DNA from: Chlorogloeopsis sp. ULAP01
GTDB taxonomy: Bacteria; Cyanobacteriota; Cyanobacteriia; Cyanobacteriales; Nostocaceae
Assembly: GCF_030381805.1 (NCBI RefSeq)
Contig: NZ_JAUDRH010000003.1
Coordinates: 124,001 to 188,000 of the forward strand
DNA: 64,000 nucleotides
Direction of reading: 5' to 3'
The position numbers and the translations under genes are program-made. Under the pieces are notes generated by a model. That model searched no databases, was not told where the DNA came from, and was given only the letters and a program-made list of their open reading frames with translations. Positions 26,188-35,238 of this stretch are shown piece after piece; positions within the stretch are counted from its first letter, which is position 1, and the number at the start of each line of letters is the position of its first letter.

Positions 26188-26306
26188 ATGGATTAGTAGG
26201 GTTTTAGCAGAGATTGTAACAAATTTTAATATTTACTCAATTCTTGAGAATGAGCCAGCGTAATTAGTATGTACGTCCTCAACAGATGTGGCGCAAAACA
26301 ATATGA

Positions 26307-26326
26307 AAGGTTTAAGAAGGTTTAAG
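26307..26326. repeat. Perfect tandem 10-bp repeat upstream of NIL-ferredoxin gene
   Basis: AAGGTTTAAG occurs twice head-to-tail, one helical turn apart, 88 bp before the start codon of the ferredoxin gene. The spacing suits a DNA-binding activator. The 10-bp period differs from the 11-bp period expected of a Pho box. Confidence 0.4.
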
Positions 26327-26413
26327 AAAATCTAGCGATCGCACGTACGGGCGCTGTTTGCATAAGTACGCTAGAACTAAAGATGAGGTGGATGCAAAAG
26401 AATTTCAACCATT

Positions 26414-26818
26414 GTGAAAAAACGAGTTACCCTCACTTTTCCTAAACGTGCCATTCAAATGCCAGTTACTTATCGACTGGCAAAAGATTTTAATGTTGCA
26501 GCTAATATCATCCGCGCCCAAGTGGCACCGAACCAAATTGGCAAGCTAGTTGTGGAACTTTCCGGAGATATAGATCAGCTAGATGCTGCGATTGAGTGGA
26601 TGCGATCACAAAATATCAGTGTTTCCCACACATTAGGGGAAATTGCCATCGACGAAAATTTGTGTGTGCATTGTGGGTTATGTACAGGAGTCTGTCCTAC
26701 TGAAGCGTTAACCCTCAACCCAGAAAGCTATAAATTGACATTTACGCGATCGCGCTGCATAGTCTGCGAACAATGTATTCCGACGTGTCCTGTGCAAGCA
26801 ATTTCCACGAATATTTGA
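26414..26818 (+). CDS. NIL domain plus 4Fe-4S ferredoxin protein
   Basis: A 134-aa protein with an N-terminal NIL domain (about 1-75; ACT-like fold, found at the C-terminus of MetN transporters and in sulfur-metabolism proteins) and a dicluster ferredoxin domain with CVHCGLCTGVCP and CIVCEQCIPTCP, eight Cys in two CxxCxxCxxxCP motifs. It probably transfers electrons, perhaps in sulfur or methionine metabolism. Starts with GTG at 26414; the frame has no better upstream start. It is divergent from catalase. Confidence 0.88.
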   Translation: MKKRVTLTFPKRAIQMPVTYRLAKDFNVAANIIRAQVAPNQIGKLVVELSGDIDQLDAAIEWMRSQNISVSHTLGEIAIDENLCVHCGLCTGVCPTEALTLNPESYKLTFTRSRCIVCEQCIPTCPVQAISTNI

Positions 26819-26835
26819 AAAAATCTTCAAATAAA

Positions 26836-26860
26836 AAGCTGGGGTTCATCGCCCCAACTT
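26836..26860 (+). terminator. Hairpin after NIL-ferredoxin gene
   Basis: AAGCTGGGG (26836-26844) pairs with CCCCAACTT (26852-26860) with one mismatch. It begins 17 bp past the stop codon; no strong T run follows. Confidence 0.45.
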
Positions 26861-27016
26861 CGCAATCACCTGGTAGTTACATGAGTAAATTCTGACAAAA
26901 ACTAGGTTAAATTACTCAAAAGTAGTTGTGAAGTTATTTTAAATTAATCCTAGTACTATCACAGTATCACATATTAAAAAAATAGGCCCCAGATGATAGG
27001 AAAGATGATTACACCC

Positions 27017-27412
27017 ATGCGTGTTTTTGTGTTAATTTTTAATGCTGGTACAGAAAATGAGGGAATTCACACAATTCGAGTCAGCGATCGCAACAAAATT
27101 CTCATGTTTGAATCAGAAGACGATGCCCTGCGTTTTGCTTTGATGCTGGAAGCTCAGGATTTCCCCACACCGACAGTAGAGGCAATAGATGCGGAAGAAA
27201 TTAAGGAATTTTGCCAAAGTGCTGACTATGATTGGGAAATTATCCCAGAAAACAGCGCATTAATAGTTCCTCCAGAAGTAAATGTTGAAGAAACTGATTG
27301 GAAACCAGACGCAGAGGAATCTGTGCCTGAAAAACAAGAATCACAACAACAGCCAGAATTCTCTGATTCTGAACTGGAAAGTATACGTCGCAGATTGGAG
27401 GGATTGTTGTAG
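27017..27412 (+). CDS. DUF3110 domain protein
   Basis: A protein of about 131 aa starting MRVFVLIFNAGTENEGIHTI, a DUF3110 domain (about 1-95) common to cyanobacteria and plastids, followed by an acidic tail rich in Glu and Pro and a final helix ELESIRRRLEGLL. ATGs at 26993 and 27005 are also in frame; I chose 27017 because family members begin at MRVFVL. Function unknown. Confidence 0.78.
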   Translation: MRVFVLIFNAGTENEGIHTIRVSDRNKILMFESEDDALRFALMLEAQDFPTPTVEAIDAEEIKEFCQSADYDWEIIPENSALIVPPEVNVEETDWKPDAEESVPEKQESQQQPEFSDSELESIRRRLEGLL

Positions 27413-27504
27413 TTCGTCATTTACTCAACTTTTAATAATCAATGATCACAATCCTTTACTCTGAATTTTGGACTGTTGACTTTGAGCTTCCCATCACCGT
27501 GGGT

Positions 27505-27539
27505 AAATGACAAATGACAAAGGACAAAGAATAAATGAC
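27505..27539. repeat. STRR-like heptanucleotide array containing the murQ start codon
   Basis: Units AAATGAC, AAATGAC, AAAGGAC, AAAGAAT, AAATGAC follow one another. The ATG of murQ (27535-27537) lies in the fifth unit. Confidence 0.75.
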
Positions 27540-28461
27540 GAATTTGCAGGAGCGCGGGCATCTTTTAACAGAGCAGGTTAATTCAAATAGTCTTAATTTA
27601 GACCAGCTCAGTACTTTAGAATTGGTAGAACTTTTTAATAATGAAGATCAAAAAGCAGTAGCTGCGGTGGCAGCAGCTAGAGTTGATTTGGCGGAGGCAA
27701 TTGAACGTACTGCTGAGTGTTTGCGCCAGGGAGGGCGTTTGTTTTATGTTGGTGCAGGCACAAGTGGTAGACTGGGGGTACTAGATTCTGCTGAGTGTCC
27801 ACCTACTTTTTGTACGCCTCCAGAACTAGTACAAGGAATTATTGCTGGTGGTGCTGGCGCGTTGGTGCGCAGTTCTGAAGACTTAGAGGATCGCTCTCAA
27901 GATGGAGAGGCTGCGATTCAACAACGTCAAGTGACACAACTAGATGTAGTAGTTGGCATTACGGCTGGTGGTACAACACCTTTTGTTCACGGTGCAATTA
28001 ATGCTGCTCGTCAAAGGGGAGCTACTACTATTTTTATTGCCTGCGTACCAGTCGAACAGGTAAGCGTGGAAGTAGATGTTGACATCCGCTTGTTAACCGG
28101 GGCAGAAATATTAGCTGGTTCTACTCGCCTCAAAGCAGGTACGGCAACAAAGCTAGCTTTAAATATCCTTTCTACAGGTGTGATGGTACGTTTGGGTAAA
28201 GTTTATGGCAATCGCATGGTAGATGTAGCAGTTACTAATCAAAAATTACGCGATCGCGCTTTACGAATTTTGCAAGACTTAACAGGTTTAAGTCGTGAGG
28301 CATCTGGGTTTTTACTAGAACGAAGCGGTAAATGGGTTAAATTAGCACTGTTAATGCATTGGACTGGTTTGGAAAAAGAGGCAGGCTTAAAGTTGCTTTC
28401 AGAATATCAAGGTAATTTGAGAGCGGCAGTTTCTAGTCAAAAAAATAACAGTCTGTCTTAG
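27535..28461 (+). CDS. murQ: N-acetylmuramic acid 6-phosphate etherase
   Basis: A 308-aa MurQ of the SIS-domain family. It cleaves the lactyl ether of N-acetylmuramic acid 6-phosphate to GlcNAc-6-phosphate and D-lactate in peptidoglycan recycling. Clear signatures: RLFYVGAGTSGRLGVLDSAECPPTF (substrate loop), GGTTPFVHGAI and the terminal GEIL/RLKAGTATKLALNIL block. Length is usual. The start codon lies inside a heptanucleotide array, with no Shine-Dalgarno except the AAAGGAC unit about 10 bp upstream. No partner transporter or kinase is nearby. Confidence 0.93.
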   Translation: MTNLQERGHLLTEQVNSNSLNLDQLSTLELVELFNNEDQKAVAAVAAARVDLAEAIERTAECLRQGGRLFYVGAGTSGRLGVLDSAECPPTFCTPPELVQGIIAGGAGALVRSSEDLEDRSQDGEAAIQQRQVTQLDVVVGITAGGTTPFVHGAINAARQRGATTIFIACVPVEQVSVEVDVDIRLLTGAEILAGSTRLKAGTATKLALNILSTGVMVRLGKVYGNRMVDVAVTNQKLRDRALRILQDLTGLSREASGFLLERSGKWVKLALLMHWTGLEKEAGLKLLSEYQGNLRAAVSSQKNNSLS

Positions 28462-28828
28462 TGTATTTTAAAATGTTTCAATAAATTTTTGGTACTGAGA
28501 ATCCAAGATTGTTGTTAACTTCAGCCTACAGGCTAAGGCCTGAGGCTAGTTAGAACCAAGCCTGCTTTTGCAGGCTTTCTCTGTTGCACCTTTTAAGGGT
28601 TCGGCTATCGTAACCGTATTGACTGAGAATTAGGCTGCTCTCATCAATGATTTATGAAAATTGTTTCTTTTTTGGATCTGATGGTGCAAAGCTGAAACAA
28701 AATGTTGCGACTGTATTCGCCCTCAATCTCGCTGTGTTTATGCACAGCGATGATTGGCTTATTTTTTAATTTTTGTTATATTTATTTACATAAGTTTACA
28801 AACTGAAAAAAGTCCAGTTGTAAAGATC
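28462..28828. other. Intergenic region with palindromic repeats
   Basis: About 370 bp. It carries a nested palindrome region (28520-28545, with AGCCTACAGGCT) and a terminator-like hairpin (28558-28577). No gene is seen, though a frame from TTG 28754 leads into the pentapeptide gene. Confidence 0.5.
28558..28577 (+). terminator. Terminator-like hairpin after murQ
   Basis: AAGCCTGC and GCAGGCTT form a perfect 8-bp stem around TTTT. It lies about 100 bp past murQ and is followed by a short T-rich stretch. Confidence 0.5.
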
Positions 28829-29449
28829 ATGGATGCTGATGACATTCTCAAACACCATAGTGCAGGCAACAAGGATTTTTTACAGGTCAGCTTGCGACAA
28901 TTAAACTTGAGTGAAATCTGTTTAGCTGGGATAAACCTGGGGCAGGCAGACTTGAGTGGAACTAATCTATCTGGAGCTTCTTTGTATCGAGCCAATTTAA
29001 GTGAGGCAATTCTGGAGCAAGCAATTTTATGGAGAGTTGACTTAACAGAGGCTTTGTTAATTTGGGCTTGTTTGAGCAAAGCTTGTTTAATTCGAGCAAC
29101 CCTCACCAAAGCGGATTTGCACAGAGCGATTTTAACTGAAGCTGATCTGCGGCTAGCTGATCTGCGTTATGCCGATCTGAGTAATACACATCTCGAAGGT
29201 GCGGATTTACGCTATGCGGATCTTACTGGTGCCAATCTAGCAGGAGCAAATTTGAGTAAGGCAGATTTGACTGGAGCAAATTTGAGTAAGGCAGATTTGT
29301 ACAATGTCAGCATGACAAAGGCTATTTTGTCAAGAACTGATTTACGCAATACAGACTTAAGTTGCATCAATTTGGGTGATGTGGATCTGCGTGATGCCAA
29401 TTTGGGTAAAACTTTTTCGCCAGAATCAATTTTGCACAGAGCAGGCTGA
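28829..29449 (+). CDS. Pentapeptide repeat protein
   Basis: A 206-aa protein. After an N-terminal segment of about 25 residues it consists of A(D/N)LXX pentapeptide repeats (for instance ADLSGTNLSGASLYRANLSE and ADLTGANLSKADLYN), about 30 units, folding as a right-handed quadrilateral beta-helix. No signal peptide is visible from ATG 28829; a TTG upstream at 28754 would add a hydrophobic start and could create a membrane-anchored form, which I consider less likely. Role unknown; possible protein-interaction scaffold. Confidence 0.85.
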   Translation: MDADDILKHHSAGNKDFLQVSLRQLNLSEICLAGINLGQADLSGTNLSGASLYRANLSEAILEQAILWRVDLTEALLIWACLSKACLIRATLTKADLHRAILTEADLRLADLRYADLSNTHLEGADLRYADLTGANLAGANLSKADLTGANLSKADLYNVSMTKAILSRTDLRNTDLSCINLGDVDLRDANLGKTFSPESILHRAG

Positions 29450-29602
29450 TAGCACCCTGCCTGGTGATATCATTCAGAAATCATTCATAAATTGATTGTG
29501 GCGATCGCATAATCATGATTTTGGAGGAGCAAATCATTTTTATAGCTCCGTAGTATTAGTTTAAAAACTTGTAACAGAAGGCGGCTCTAAAGCTTATTAG
29601 TG

Positions 29603-31579
29603 ATGAAGAGTGCCAATTCCCTATTGCAGGATTTACTTCAAACTCTACCGCATCTACGTCCTCAGATTTATTTCAAGGCTTCCCTGACAGCACTTTCTCA
29701 CGCAATGGAAGACTTGGTGCTGGTAGGGAAAGATCAACCTTTGGTAATTGCTAACTTTCAGCAAGAGCGCTTCTATCGTCAGGAGAGCCGTCGCTATCAG
29801 CGAATTGCCCAGCGTACAAATCAGATTTATGTCTTAGCTGCACGAGAGTCTGATTTTGCAGCAGTTTCAGCTCCCTATTTCACCATTCCCCTCGCTCCAG
29901 AAGATGATTTAGCACAGGAATGGCATTTGATTATTATTGGTAAAAAGTATGCTGCCTGTATAGTTGCCCTTGAATTCGCTTCGCCAATAGATGCAGCAGC
30001 ACTGGATCAAGCAAGGCAATTTAAAGGAATTTGGACTTTTGATCGTCAGATTAGTATGGTTGCAGCTGGGCTGTTACTGGATAAAATTTTAGTATATCGC
30101 CCAGAATTGGCTGCTGCTATCAAGCGATCGCAAAAGCGCTACGGTTTATCTCCTACAGCTTCATTTGGTGTAGCAAGCGATCGCATACTAGAAATTGATG
30201 CCAGATTATTTACTGATCGCCTGGTAACCTATTTGCAATCTAGCCAATATAAACAACTCAAAGCCTATCGCACCATTACGAAAAAAGAGCGCAATGAACG
30301 CTTAATTAATTTGATCACCGCCGCTATCCGCAGTTCTTTAAAACCAGAAGAAGTTTTCCAAATTACAGTTAGAGAATTGGGGCAGTTATTTAGCCCTTGT
30401 CGTTGTTTACTTTACCCATATCAAGTGAGTGAAGTGGTAGCGCCGATTGAGTATGAATGGGTAGCCTTTGATTTTCCGGCGATGAAAGGCGAAAATTGGT
30501 CATTGGCAACTCATCCACTGTTTCAAGCTGCTTTAGTTGGCGATCGCTCAGTTGTTATCACCGACACTACAAAAGATTTGGGTATACGAGCAGATTCAAA
30601 ATTAAGCTCTCAACTACAGCGTTGGCAGATTCGCTCGTGCTTGCTGGTGCCAATTCGCTATCAAGAAACCTGGTTGGGAATATTGGAATTGCACCATTGT
30701 GGTGAGTCTGCCTATGTTTGGAGTGATTCTGAGCAGGCTGTGGTAGAAGCGATCGCTACCTCTGTGGGAGTTGCCCTCATCCAAGCTCAAGCTTACCGTA
30801 ACCTAGAAACTCTTAACCAGCAACTAGCAGCACTAGAACGTACCCAAAGCAACCTTATAGCGATCGTAGGACATGAATTGCGAACTCCCCTGTCTACGAT
30901 CCAAATTTGTTTGGAGAGTTTAGCTACTGAAGGGGAAATGCCACCAGAAATGCAGCAGTCTATGCTGCAAACTGCTTTAACCGATTTAGAAAGAATGCGG
31001 CGGTTGATCCAAGATTTTCTTACCCTCTCTCGTTTAGAAGCAGGCTCGATGCGCTGGCAGCTAGAGCCAATTTCTCTACAGGTAAGTTTAGATCTAGTTT
31101 TAGGTAGCCTCAAAGAACGTTTATCAGTGCAGCCTCTACCTCAAATTTTTCTGGAGTTACCACCGGAATTACCCTTGGTACAAGCGGATGGCGAAGGATT
31201 GATAGAAGTATTGACAAAGCTTTTGGATAATGCTTGCAAATTTACCAAACCCGATGGCAGAGTCACGATTCGCGCCCAAGTTTTAAATCCTGAAATAGAT
31301 TCAGTTACTTCTGTTTCTTCCCAAAGAAAGCCGAAGCTACAGAAAATGTTAGAAATCATTATTGCAGATACAGGTCGGGGAATTGAGCCAAATCAGCTCG
31401 AAGCCATTTTTCAACGTTTTTATCAAGAAGAAGGTTTTCTGCGGCGTACTATTGGCGGTACTGGATTGGGTTTGGCAATTTGTCGCCAAATTATTCAAAA
31501 GCTAGGGGGAGAGGTTTGGGCAACTTCTGGGGGTAAAAATCAGGGTAGCGAGTTTCATTTTACGTTGGCGATCGCTTAG
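29603..31579 (+). CDS. Sensor histidine kinase, DICT-GAF-HisKA-HATPase
   Basis: A 658-aa soluble histidine kinase. Order: DICT sensory domain (about 15-150), a linker, GAF domain (about 225-395, ending LIQAQAYRNLETLNQQ), HisKA with phospho-acceptor His424 in VGHELRTPLST, and the HATPase with N box LLDNACKFT, D box ADTGRGI and G box GGTGLGLAI. DICT plus kinase architectures are typical of cyanobacteria and may relate to light or diguanylate-type signals. No response regulator gene is adjacent, so its partner is elsewhere. A GTG sits directly before ATG 29603. Confidence 0.9.
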   Translation: MKSANSLLQDLLQTLPHLRPQIYFKASLTALSHAMEDLVLVGKDQPLVIANFQQERFYRQESRRYQRIAQRTNQIYVLAARESDFAAVSAPYFTIPLAPEDDLAQEWHLIIIGKKYAACIVALEFASPIDAAALDQARQFKGIWTFDRQISMVAAGLLLDKILVYRPELAAAIKRSQKRYGLSPTASFGVASDRILEIDARLFTDRLVTYLQSSQYKQLKAYRTITKKERNERLINLITAAIRSSLKPEEVFQITVRELGQLFSPCRCLLYPYQVSEVVAPIEYEWVAFDFPAMKGENWSLATHPLFQAALVGDRSVVITDTTKDLGIRADSKLSSQLQRWQIRSCLLVPIRYQETWLGILELHHCGESAYVWSDSEQAVVEAIATSVGVALIQAQAYRNLETLNQQLAALERTQSNLIAIVGHELRTPLSTIQICLESLATEGEMPPEMQQSMLQTALTDLERMRRLIQDFLTLSRLEAGSMRWQLEPISLQVSLDLVLGSLKERLSVQPLPQIFLELPPELPLVQADGEGLIEVLTKLLDNACKFTKPDGRVTIRAQVLNPEIDSVTSVSSQRKPKLQKMLEIIIADTGRGIEPNQLEAIFQRFYQEEGFLRRTIGGTGLGLAICRQIIQKLGGEVWATSGGKNQGSEFHFTLAIA

Positions 31580-31960
31580 AGGTTATGTTGTTGAGCAAAA
31601 ATTTTATCCGTGCAACTTTACTCAACTGAAACTGCACCTGACACTGTTAGTTTGGAATTGATATGGATGAATACGAAGCCATGACTTAAGTAAATTTGCT
31701 TTAAACTGTACAAAAAGCGATCGCATATGTTGTCATATCAAAATTTCTTGACGCAGACAGTATAAATTTCCTCTAAATTCTTGTTGTCAGACAATCCAGT
31801 CAAAAAACACAAAGCTTAAGCAAGAAAGAGTTGGAGCTTCTCAGTTGGCTGAAAAACAACTATAAGCGTTTATTTATACATTATTTTTTAATTTTTTCAG
31901 CATAATTGCTACTTGACAAAAGCCATGTTATCTTTGTTGCTGACGAATGAGCTTTAATAT
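31580..31960. other. Intergenic region
   Basis: About 380 bp, AT-rich, between the histidine kinase and a small membrane protein gene. No repeat or gene seen. Confidence 0.4.
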
Positions 31961-32245
31961 ATGCCCCTGGAAAAACAGAAGAACAAGCTAACAGAGACGA
32001 TATCGCGCATTCCTAATCTAACTACACAATTTCATACCACTAAGATAACTAGAACTGAATTTGACGCAGCCAAGATGCGATTGTTAGAGAGAGAGCTTTC
32101 AATAACCAATAACCTCATGACTTGGTTTAGTGTCATTTTTTTTCTAGGATGCTTAGTATTAAGCTATACGATGGTTTCCTACAAGCTTAGGGAAAATAGT
32201 CTGTACGATAAACCAACAGAACATTTTATACGGCACACGATATAA
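31961..32245 (+). CDS. Small membrane protein, hypothetical
   Basis: A 94-aa protein with a basic N-terminal half, then one transmembrane helix (MTWFSVIFFLGCLVLSYTMV, about residues 52-72). No family recognised. Base composition and the presence of a complete helix argue for a real gene, but codon evidence is thin. Confidence 0.45.
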   Translation: MPLEKQKNKLTETISRIPNLTTQFHTTKITRTEFDAAKMRLLERELSITNNLMTWFSVIFFLGCLVLSYTMVSYKLRENSLYDKPTEHFIRHTI

Positions 32246-32443
32246 AATCGGATAGTAACAAGGAGGCAGAAGAATAAATAGCGGTTAGGAACTAGTGATT
32301 AGGTATTAGGAATTTAAAGAATCTATTAGCCAGTAACCTTTGGTGTATGTAGTTTATTTACGGTAACTCAATATTTGGTTATTTTTTTTACAAAATTTCT
32401 AAAGTTAATCTTTAAAAATGCCATTGACTTCCTAAAGCTTACG

Positions 32444-32473
32444 TATAATTAATTACTCACATAATTAATTATA
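32444..32473. promoter_or_regulatory. Promoter region with perfect 11-bp inverted repeat
   Basis: TATAATTAATT (32444-32454) and AATTAATTATA (32463-32473) are exact inverted repeats 8 bp apart. The left arm starts with the consensus -10 TATAAT; TTGACT at 32424-32429 is nearby but only 14 bp away, so the -35 is uncertain. It sits 14 bp before the start of a ribbon-helix-helix gene and is likely its operator. Confidence 0.6.
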
Positions 32474-32487
32474 GTGGAGTAGCTTTA

Positions 32488-32715
32488 ATGGTATTTTCAC
32501 CAATGGTAGGAACTAGGATTCCTGAAAAATGGCAGCAAAAGATTCAATTCTTAGCCCAAGCTTCTGGATGTACTGAAGCTGATGTAGTTAGGGAAGCGAT
32601 CGCACGGTATTTAGAGGAAGTTTTCCCTGATGATGTTGTGCTTGAAGTGTGTATGTCTGCAATCGTCTCTCATCAGAGCAAATTAATCAGCGAGAGTCAA
32701 AGTTATTATTTTTGA
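32488..32715 (+). CDS. Ribbon-helix-helix (CopG-like) DNA-binding protein
   Basis: A 75-aa protein whose first 50 residues match the CopG/RHH fold: a short beta segment (GTRIPEKWQQKIQFLA), then helices ASGCTEADVVREAIARYLEEVF. Such proteins are autorepressors or antitoxins. A GGAG ribosome site lies 8 bp before the ATG. No toxin-like gene follows; the next gene is convergent. The palindrome upstream supports autoregulation. Confidence 0.78.
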   Translation: MVFSPMVGTRIPEKWQQKIQFLAQASGCTEADVVREAIARYLEEVFPDDVVLEVCMSAIVSHQSKLISESQSYYF

Positions 32716-32745
32716 GAGGGCTTGTAGAATAATCTATAGGCTGTA

Positions 32746-35238
32746 CTATCTAGAGCCTATCTCTTGAAGTTGTTTTTCAGCTTTTTGATGTAACTCTTGC
32801 TCGCTATCTAGTTCCAAGACTTTTTTGAAGTCTTTGATAGCCTCGTCTTTGCTACCTTTATTTTTGTAAGCAATTCCTCGGTTGTAGTAAGCATCAGAGA
32901 GATTAGGATTAAGCATGAGAGCTTGATTACAGTCACTAATGGCGCGATCATACTCGCCTTTTCTAAGGTATACTTGGCATCGGTTGCCGTACACTTCAGC
33001 TAGATTAGGGTTGAGCCTAAGGGCTTGATCGTAGTCAGCAATGGCGCGATCGTAGTCTTTTTTGGGATAGTAAGCATTCCCTCGATTGTTGTAAGCTTCG
33101 ACTAGATTAGGATCGAGTTTGAGGGCTTGGTTATAGTCGGCAATGGCGCGATCATAGTCTTTTTTGGGATAGTAAGCATTCCCTCGATTGTTGTAAGCTT
33201 TGGCATCATAAGGATCGAGTTTGAGGGCTTGGTTATAGTCAGCAATGGCGTGATCGTAGTCTTTTTTGTAGTAGTAGGCTAACCCTCGATTATAGTAAAC
33301 TTTAGCATCATTTGGGTCGAGTTTAATGGCTTGGTTGTAATTTGCAATGGCGCGATCGTAGTCTTTTTTGTGGTAGTAAGCTAGTCCACGATTATAGTAA
33401 ACTTTGGCATCATCTGGATCAAGTTCAATTACTTGATTGTAATTTGTAATGGCGCGGTTATAGTCTTTTTTGTAGTAGTAAGCTTGTCCGCGATTGTAAT
33501 AGGCTTTAATTAAGCCAGAATCAAGTTTGAGAGCTTGGTTATAGTCAGCAATGGCACGATTATAGTCTTTTTTGTAGTAGTAAGCATTGCCTCTATTGTT
33601 ATAAGCTTCGGCTAGATTAGGATTAAGTTTAATAGCCTGGTTGTAGTTAGCAATAGCATGATTGTAGTTTTTTTTATCAGCATGTACTAATCCCAGATTG
33701 TTGTAAGCCTCAGCATCATAGGGATTAATTTTTAGAACTTGAGTGTAGTCAGAAATAGCGCGACTATAGTCTTTTTTGTAGTAATAAGCATTTCCTCTAT
33801 TCTTATAAACTTTAGCATCCTTAGGATCTAGGTTAAGAGCTTGGTTATAGTCAGCAATAGCGCGATCATAATCTTTTTGGCGATAATAAGTATTGCCTCG
33901 CTTTTTATAAGCTTTTGCATCATCGGAATCAACATTGAGAGCTTTGTTGTTATCGGTAGAGGATTTGTTATTACTCTTTTGGGCAGCTGGATCAACATAA
34001 GATAGATCCTGTTTTTTTTCAGTCTCTGCTAAATTGGGATCAAGTTGAATGGCTTGGTTGTAGTCAGCAACAGCGTGTTCGTAATCTTTTTTGTCGGCGT
34101 AAGCCAGCCCCCGATTTTTATAAGCTTCTGCTAAATTAGGGTCAAGTTTAATAGCTTGGCTATAGTCAGCAATAGCGCGCTCATAGTCTTTTTTAGAGTA
34201 GTAAATATTACCTCTATTGTTATACGCTTTAGCATCATGAGGATCTAGTTTAAGAGCTTGATTATAGTCAGTGATAGCACGCCTATAATCTTGTTTGTAG
34301 TAATAAGCAACCCCTCGATTATTGTAAGCATTCACTAAATTAGGATCAAGCCTTAGGGCTTGATTGTAGTCAGCAATGGCGAGATCATAATTTTTTTTCT
34401 CAGCGTAGACCAATCCCCGATTTTTATAAACCTCTGCTATATTAGGGTCAATTTTAATAACTTGGTTATAGTCAGAAATAGCACGAGCATACTCTTTCTT
34501 ATAATAGTAAGTTAGCCCTCGATTATAGTAAGCATTAATTAAACTAGAGTCTAAATTAATGGCTTGATTATAGTCAGCAATAGCACTATTATAGTATTTC
34601 TTTTGAGCATAGGCATTTCCTTTATAGAAATAAACTATGCTCTTATCCAAAGTGAGAACAGATTTTTTAATTTTTAGCGCATCATTGAAACTAGCAATAG
34701 CCTTATCTAAATCACTGGCTTTGTAGCGGATGATTCCGATTGTAACAAGGCTTAAATAAATCATTTCATTGGAGACGCTAGTTTGCAATTTAAAACTTTT
34801 TAATTCTGATACATCTGCGGTTTTCTCTAGTCGTTTGATTTTAGGTAATTCTTTGAGAGAAGGTAAAACTTCAAAATGGGCGCTCAACTGTACGGCGACA
34901 TCTGTCGCTCCATAATCACCCCAGATCACAATAGTTGCCTTATGTTTTTTACCCTCATCACGAGCATCCTTTTGTCCTGTGATAGTTTTATTTAAATATT
35001 GGATTTTAACACCAGGAAAGCCTCTAGTAGCATCATCTAAACTATCAAAAATATTTTTAGTCACACGGTAATTTTTATGTTTTAAACCCGAACCTTCAAA
35101 GTTAGCAAGTAGAACAACAATGTCATTGTTCGGTAAATTTCGCCACGTATAAAACCCAGCAGTACTCAAGATGGAAGTAGCAATCATGCCAGTAATGACT
35201 AAGCGATAATAAGACAAAATTCGTGCAAAATAGGGCAT
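32746..35238 (-). CDS. Large TPR-repeat protein, membrane anchored
   Basis: An 830-aa protein. A transmembrane helix (about residues 10-30) is followed by a 130-residue domain with NDIVVLLANFEG... and IVIWGDYGATDVAVQL, resembling N-terminal domains of other cyanobacterial TPR proteins, and then about nineteen tetratricopeptide repeats of 34 residues with very similar sequence (DYDRAIADYNQALKLDPN type). One unit, around residues 410-445, is degenerate (rich in Ser/Asn/Lys, 37 residues) and splits the array. It likely scaffolds protein complexes at a membrane. The near-identical 102-bp DNA units make recombination likely. Confidence 0.85.
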   Translation of the reverse strand: MPYFARILSYYRLVITGMIATSILSTAGFYTWRNLPNNDIVVLLANFEGSGLKHKNYRVTKNIFDSLDDATRGFPGVKIQYLNKTITGQKDARDEGKKHKATIVIWGDYGATDVAVQLSAHFEVLPSLKELPKIKRLEKTADVSELKSFKLQTSVSNEMIYLSLVTIGIIRYKASDLDKAIASFNDALKIKKSVLTLDKSIVYFYKGNAYAQKKYYNSAIADYNQAINLDSSLINAYYNRGLTYYYKKEYARAISDYNQVIKIDPNIAEVYKNRGLVYAEKKNYDLAIADYNQALRLDPNLVNAYNNRGVAYYYKQDYRRAITDYNQALKLDPHDAKAYNNRGNIYYSKKDYERAIADYSQAIKLDPNLAEAYKNRGLAYADKKDYEHAVADYNQAIQLDPNLAETEKKQDLSYVDPAAQKSNNKSSTDNNKALNVDSDDAKAYKKRGNTYYRQKDYDRAIADYNQALNLDPKDAKVYKNRGNAYYYKKDYSRAISDYTQVLKINPYDAEAYNNLGLVHADKKNYNHAIANYNQAIKLNPNLAEAYNNRGNAYYYKKDYNRAIADYNQALKLDSGLIKAYYNRGQAYYYKKDYNRAITNYNQVIELDPDDAKVYYNRGLAYYHKKDYDRAIANYNQAIKLDPNDAKVYYNRGLAYYYKKDYDHAIADYNQALKLDPYDAKAYNNRGNAYYPKKDYDRAIADYNQALKLDPNLVEAYNNRGNAYYPKKDYDRAIADYDQALRLNPNLAEVYGNRCQVYLRKGEYDRAISDCNQALMLNPNLSDAYYNRGIAYKNKGSKDEAIKDFKKVLELDSEQELHQKAEKQLQEIGSR

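Noticed and set aside
26307..26326. Pho box upstream of NIL-ferredoxin
   Set aside because: The units resemble CTTAAACC on the other strand, but the period is 10 bp instead of 11 bp.
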